From Galaxea fascicularis (lineage: Eukaryota; Cnidaria; Anthozoa; Scleractinia; Euphylliidae), in assembly GCA_948470475.1 (NCBI GenBank), contig OX419346.1, positions 19,536,917 through 19,600,916 of the forward strand: 64,000 bases of DNA, given 5' to 3'. Below are positions 61,438 to 64,000 of the stretch, piece after piece. A program made the position numbers and the translations under genes. Below the pieces are notes generated by a model that had not been told where the DNA came from, ran no database searches, and was given only the letters and a program-made list of their open reading frames with translations. Numbering within the stretch: position 1 is the first letter of the stretch; each line of letters begins with the position of its first letter.

Positions 61438-64000
61438 CTAAAGAGTCATTTTAAAAAATGTTTGAAGTTTCTTTCTCGAGCTGGACTGGTTCACTTTCGT
61501 CGCATTTTGACTTGAACATGACTGTCTTTCCGTATTGCTACCCTCTGTCGGAGCTCCCTCGCTTGACTGAGCGAGAGTAGAGTTTTCAGACCGAATATTA
61601 TGGCAGCCTCTATTCACGGCGGTTTTGTTCTCCTCTACAAGTATCGAAGGGCGTGTGCACATTTTTTCAAAAAGATCTTCAGTTGTTTGTAGATTATCTA
61701 TCTCCCTGTCCTCAACCGAAATGTCCCTTAACATGTATTTGTCTTTTCGCTCCGCGTTTGGGAGGTCCTCTGTTATGCTTGATAGTGGTCCTCTTACGTT
61801 GGGTTCTTTTTTTGTGTCTTCTCCTGTCCCCCTGCGAAGAGGTCCTTGCAGAGGTCTCTCAGGCACTGCGTAACGCGACGCATATATTACTGAAAGAAGA
61901 ATTAGAAGACATTTGATTGCAGTTTATGTCCCCACTTTGCAAGATCGAGTGACCATTGAAATGTTCCATTGTGTTTCACTGAATATGCGATGCAATGAAT
62001 ACGTCATGATACTCGGATTCAGCATTCCAATATATGGAGTCTTTTTATAACATACCTTATATTAGACTCAACTTGCTACGGATTTCATACAAATGTTTTA
62101 TGTAGCTTACTTTGAAAGGAGTGATTACTTGGGATGGAGTGTCCTGCCAAAATGTATAAGCTGCTAAGAGTATTTTCGTTCCAATTGTTACAGAAAGTCC
62201 TCGAATCTAGCATTTTTGCAGTATATGATAAGAGAAAACTTTTCCGCCGTGCCTTTCCTGAGCGTCTTCCCGCACAATCCCGCAATCCCTTACGCAGCAC
62301 CCTCGACCCCAGTCTTTTCCAAACTGAGTTATCAGAAACCAGATACCTGTGTCATTGTCATGACGTCTGACTGAAATCCCTTTCTGCGGTATCTGGTCGT
62401 TTCGCCAACGAGTCGTTGCACTAACGTACTAAGACGTTTCGCTAATGTCGTTTGCGAATCGTCTGAACACGTTAGCGAAACATCTTCGGACGTTGGCGAA
62501 CTGGACGTCGGCGAAACGACTTCTTGACGAAACGACCGACATTCCTTTCAAAACCTCGCACTGTAAAGAAGCGAATCGAAATCTCACCTTTATTCTTACC
62601 ATTGTCTTGGTTTTTAGTAAGGAGGTTCTGATATCCAGAAGCACTTTTCGGAGGATCAATATTTCCATTCAAGTTTGGTAAAGCTCTGGCGGGATCGCTT
62701 TCTCCAGGAGGACGTGCAAACGGCTCAGCGTAGATAACTTCCACGTTGCCAGGCGTCTTTGCGCGTGCGCGGAGGGCAATCTGTTCTTTTTTATACACGG
62801 GATTTAAAACTGAGGTTGGACAATTTCGGTTTTCGTTTTTATTTGTTATGTTTCCTCTTTCAACTAACTCATAACCAGAAAGATTGTCTTCACTTGCATG
62901 AACAGTGGCTTCCTGTAAGAGAATTTCACCACGCAGTTAATTAAGTGTTACGGCTTAAAGCTAATGTTGTGTCAAACAACATTCCATTAATGGTGTGTAG
63001 TTTTGGTTCTGTCCTGGTAATTCTTATTCCAGTTTAAGAAAAGTAAAAACATGGAAGACTGTTTTCCGAAAGAAATCGTATCCTAAAACCGGAAGACTCT
63101 TTGCGGTTGCGACCTGAGTCAAGCCCGTCATGTAGTCTGGACTGAATGTCTCTAACCGACTTCCGGTGCTTCTAACGGCGCACGATTTTCCCGCCAAACA
63201 TTTTCCATTAGAAGGCACATCGCGCATGTTCATGCTTTCCTCCACGTTCGTTCTAATTTTCCACTCCGTTAAACTGACACCTCATAACAACCAGGGACCA
63301 ACGTTGTACTGCAGTTACATGTGTTTTCCTAAATAACGAAAATAACTTGGATAAATATGTAGTTATAATAACATTAACAGCAACTTACCTCACTAAAAGA
63401 ATGTTCCTCGCCTGTAAGAAATAAAGAAAGTTCGTCACCATGGGTGAAAAATGGAATCAGATTGCGTTTTGTTCACAAAACATTAGTTTATTCGTGCAGG
63501 AAATGGTAGTGGGCGCCTCAGCGCCCTCATCTTGCATTGCAACATTGTTAAGAAATTGAGCTATGTAGTCAATCAGTGAGAGGCAAAAGCAATCGTAGCT
63601 ACACATTTTTCCGCGCTCGCTGCTGGATACATGTGTTTCCTTTCGAATTCTGATTGGTTATGTGCACCGTTCTCTTCTTTTCTAATTGGCCAGATAATAA
63701 CTCTGATTTGGATTTTTTGATACACGATTGAGAAATTTCTCTAAAACGTTTTACTATGTTATCTATTTAAATATAGAATCAAACCTTCGGCTCCCTCTCT
63801 TCTGTCAGCTCCAACACGTCTGAAAAATATAACGGATCACGGTTGAGACAATAAAGAAGTATGTTATTTTTCAAATCAGAAATTGAAAGTAAGGAAATAA
63901 AGAAAACTGCCTACATTTTTCCCATTTTCCGAGCGAGGTAGAGCAACAGTATGGCAAAGAAAATAAGAAGTACTCCTGCAATGGCTCCTGGGATTACACC
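61438..64000 (-). CDS. Paralogue 9: divergent member, membrane exon to tail (cut at the right edge)
   Basis: Exons seen: from the window edge to 63915 (membrane helix GVIPGAIAGVLLIFFAILLL, then LARKMGK), 63819-63785, 63411-63389, 62912-62588, 61889-61438. Phases match across all junctions (2, 1, 0, 1), which supports the model, although the donor after 63785 (GTTTGA) is weak. The ectodomain lies outside the window. The usual exon 6 appears split by an extra intron, and exon 7 is enlarged to 325 nt. It carries YELV, YQNL and NPVYKKE/VIYAEPF, which resemble the family motifs without the hydrophobic +3 residue. The last exon keeps the family start (IYASRYAVP) but has no Y-x-x-[LIV]. This could be a non-signalling or differently signalling paralogue. 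Confidence 0.7.
62396..62546. repeat. Cluster of GTTTCGC / GCGAAAC words
   Basis: Direct and inverted GTTTCGCCAACG, CGTTAGCGAAAC and GTCGGCGAAACGAC words packed into 150 bp, in the intron between the last two exons of paralogue 9. It may be a degenerate fold-back element. Confidence 0.5.

Overview
The window is eukaryotic nuclear DNA: AT-rich, intron-rich, and full of small inverted-repeat transposons. The fold-back elements and a Penelope-like retroelement with a GIY-YIG domain and hammerhead-like ends suggest a cnidarian, probably a hexacoral such as a stony coral. That assignment is an inference from the style of the sequence and was not searched.

The main content is one tandem array of a single gene family, all on the minus strand. 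I count nine paralogue positions, numbered here from left to right: 1 (first exon only, cut at the left edge), 2 (4265-15167), 3 (pseudogene, 17605-18480), 4 (short form, 19077-22363), 5 (23605-30023), 6 (33298-39618), 7 (42834-48609), 8 (53522-58232) and 9 (61438-64000, cut at the right edge). I built the exons by hand from splice sites. The five full-length models and the short one all stay in frame from ATG to stop (927, 257, 597, 670, 672 and 510 aa), with shared intron phases of 1-0-1-0-2-0-1.

Each full-length protein is a predicted type I receptor. It has a signal peptide with a short Cys-rich module (exon 1), a second Cys-containing module split over exons 2 and 3, a Ser/Thr/Pro mucin-like stalk (exon 4), one membrane helix (exon 5), a small basic exon (6), and a long acidic cytoplasmic tail (exons 7 and 8). 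The tail carries repeated Y-x-x-[LIV] motifs, typically of the form E-P-V-Y-N-V-L-E-E. Tails of this kind resemble immunoreceptor ITIM/ITAM/SH2-docking tails. The extracellular modules match no family I can recognise. I regard the cluster as a candidate undescribed surface-receptor family, possibly for immunity or allorecognition; that function is inference.

The paralogues differ in informative ways. Stalk length runs from 10 to about 210 residues, and motif number from about 2 to 10. Paralogue 4 has no ectodomain, 3 is frameshifted, 8 has an internally repeated tail with a Tyr-to-Cys change, and 9 has a divergent tail with an extra exon. This looks like birth-and-death evolution.

Between and inside the genes lie MITEs with readable target-site duplications, a nested element pair, a 5'-truncated Penelope-like element with an inverted copy of its own 3' end (in intron 1 of paralogue 2), a tRNA-like SINE fragment, mini- and microsatellites and near-perfect hairpins. 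I see no convincing plus-strand gene.
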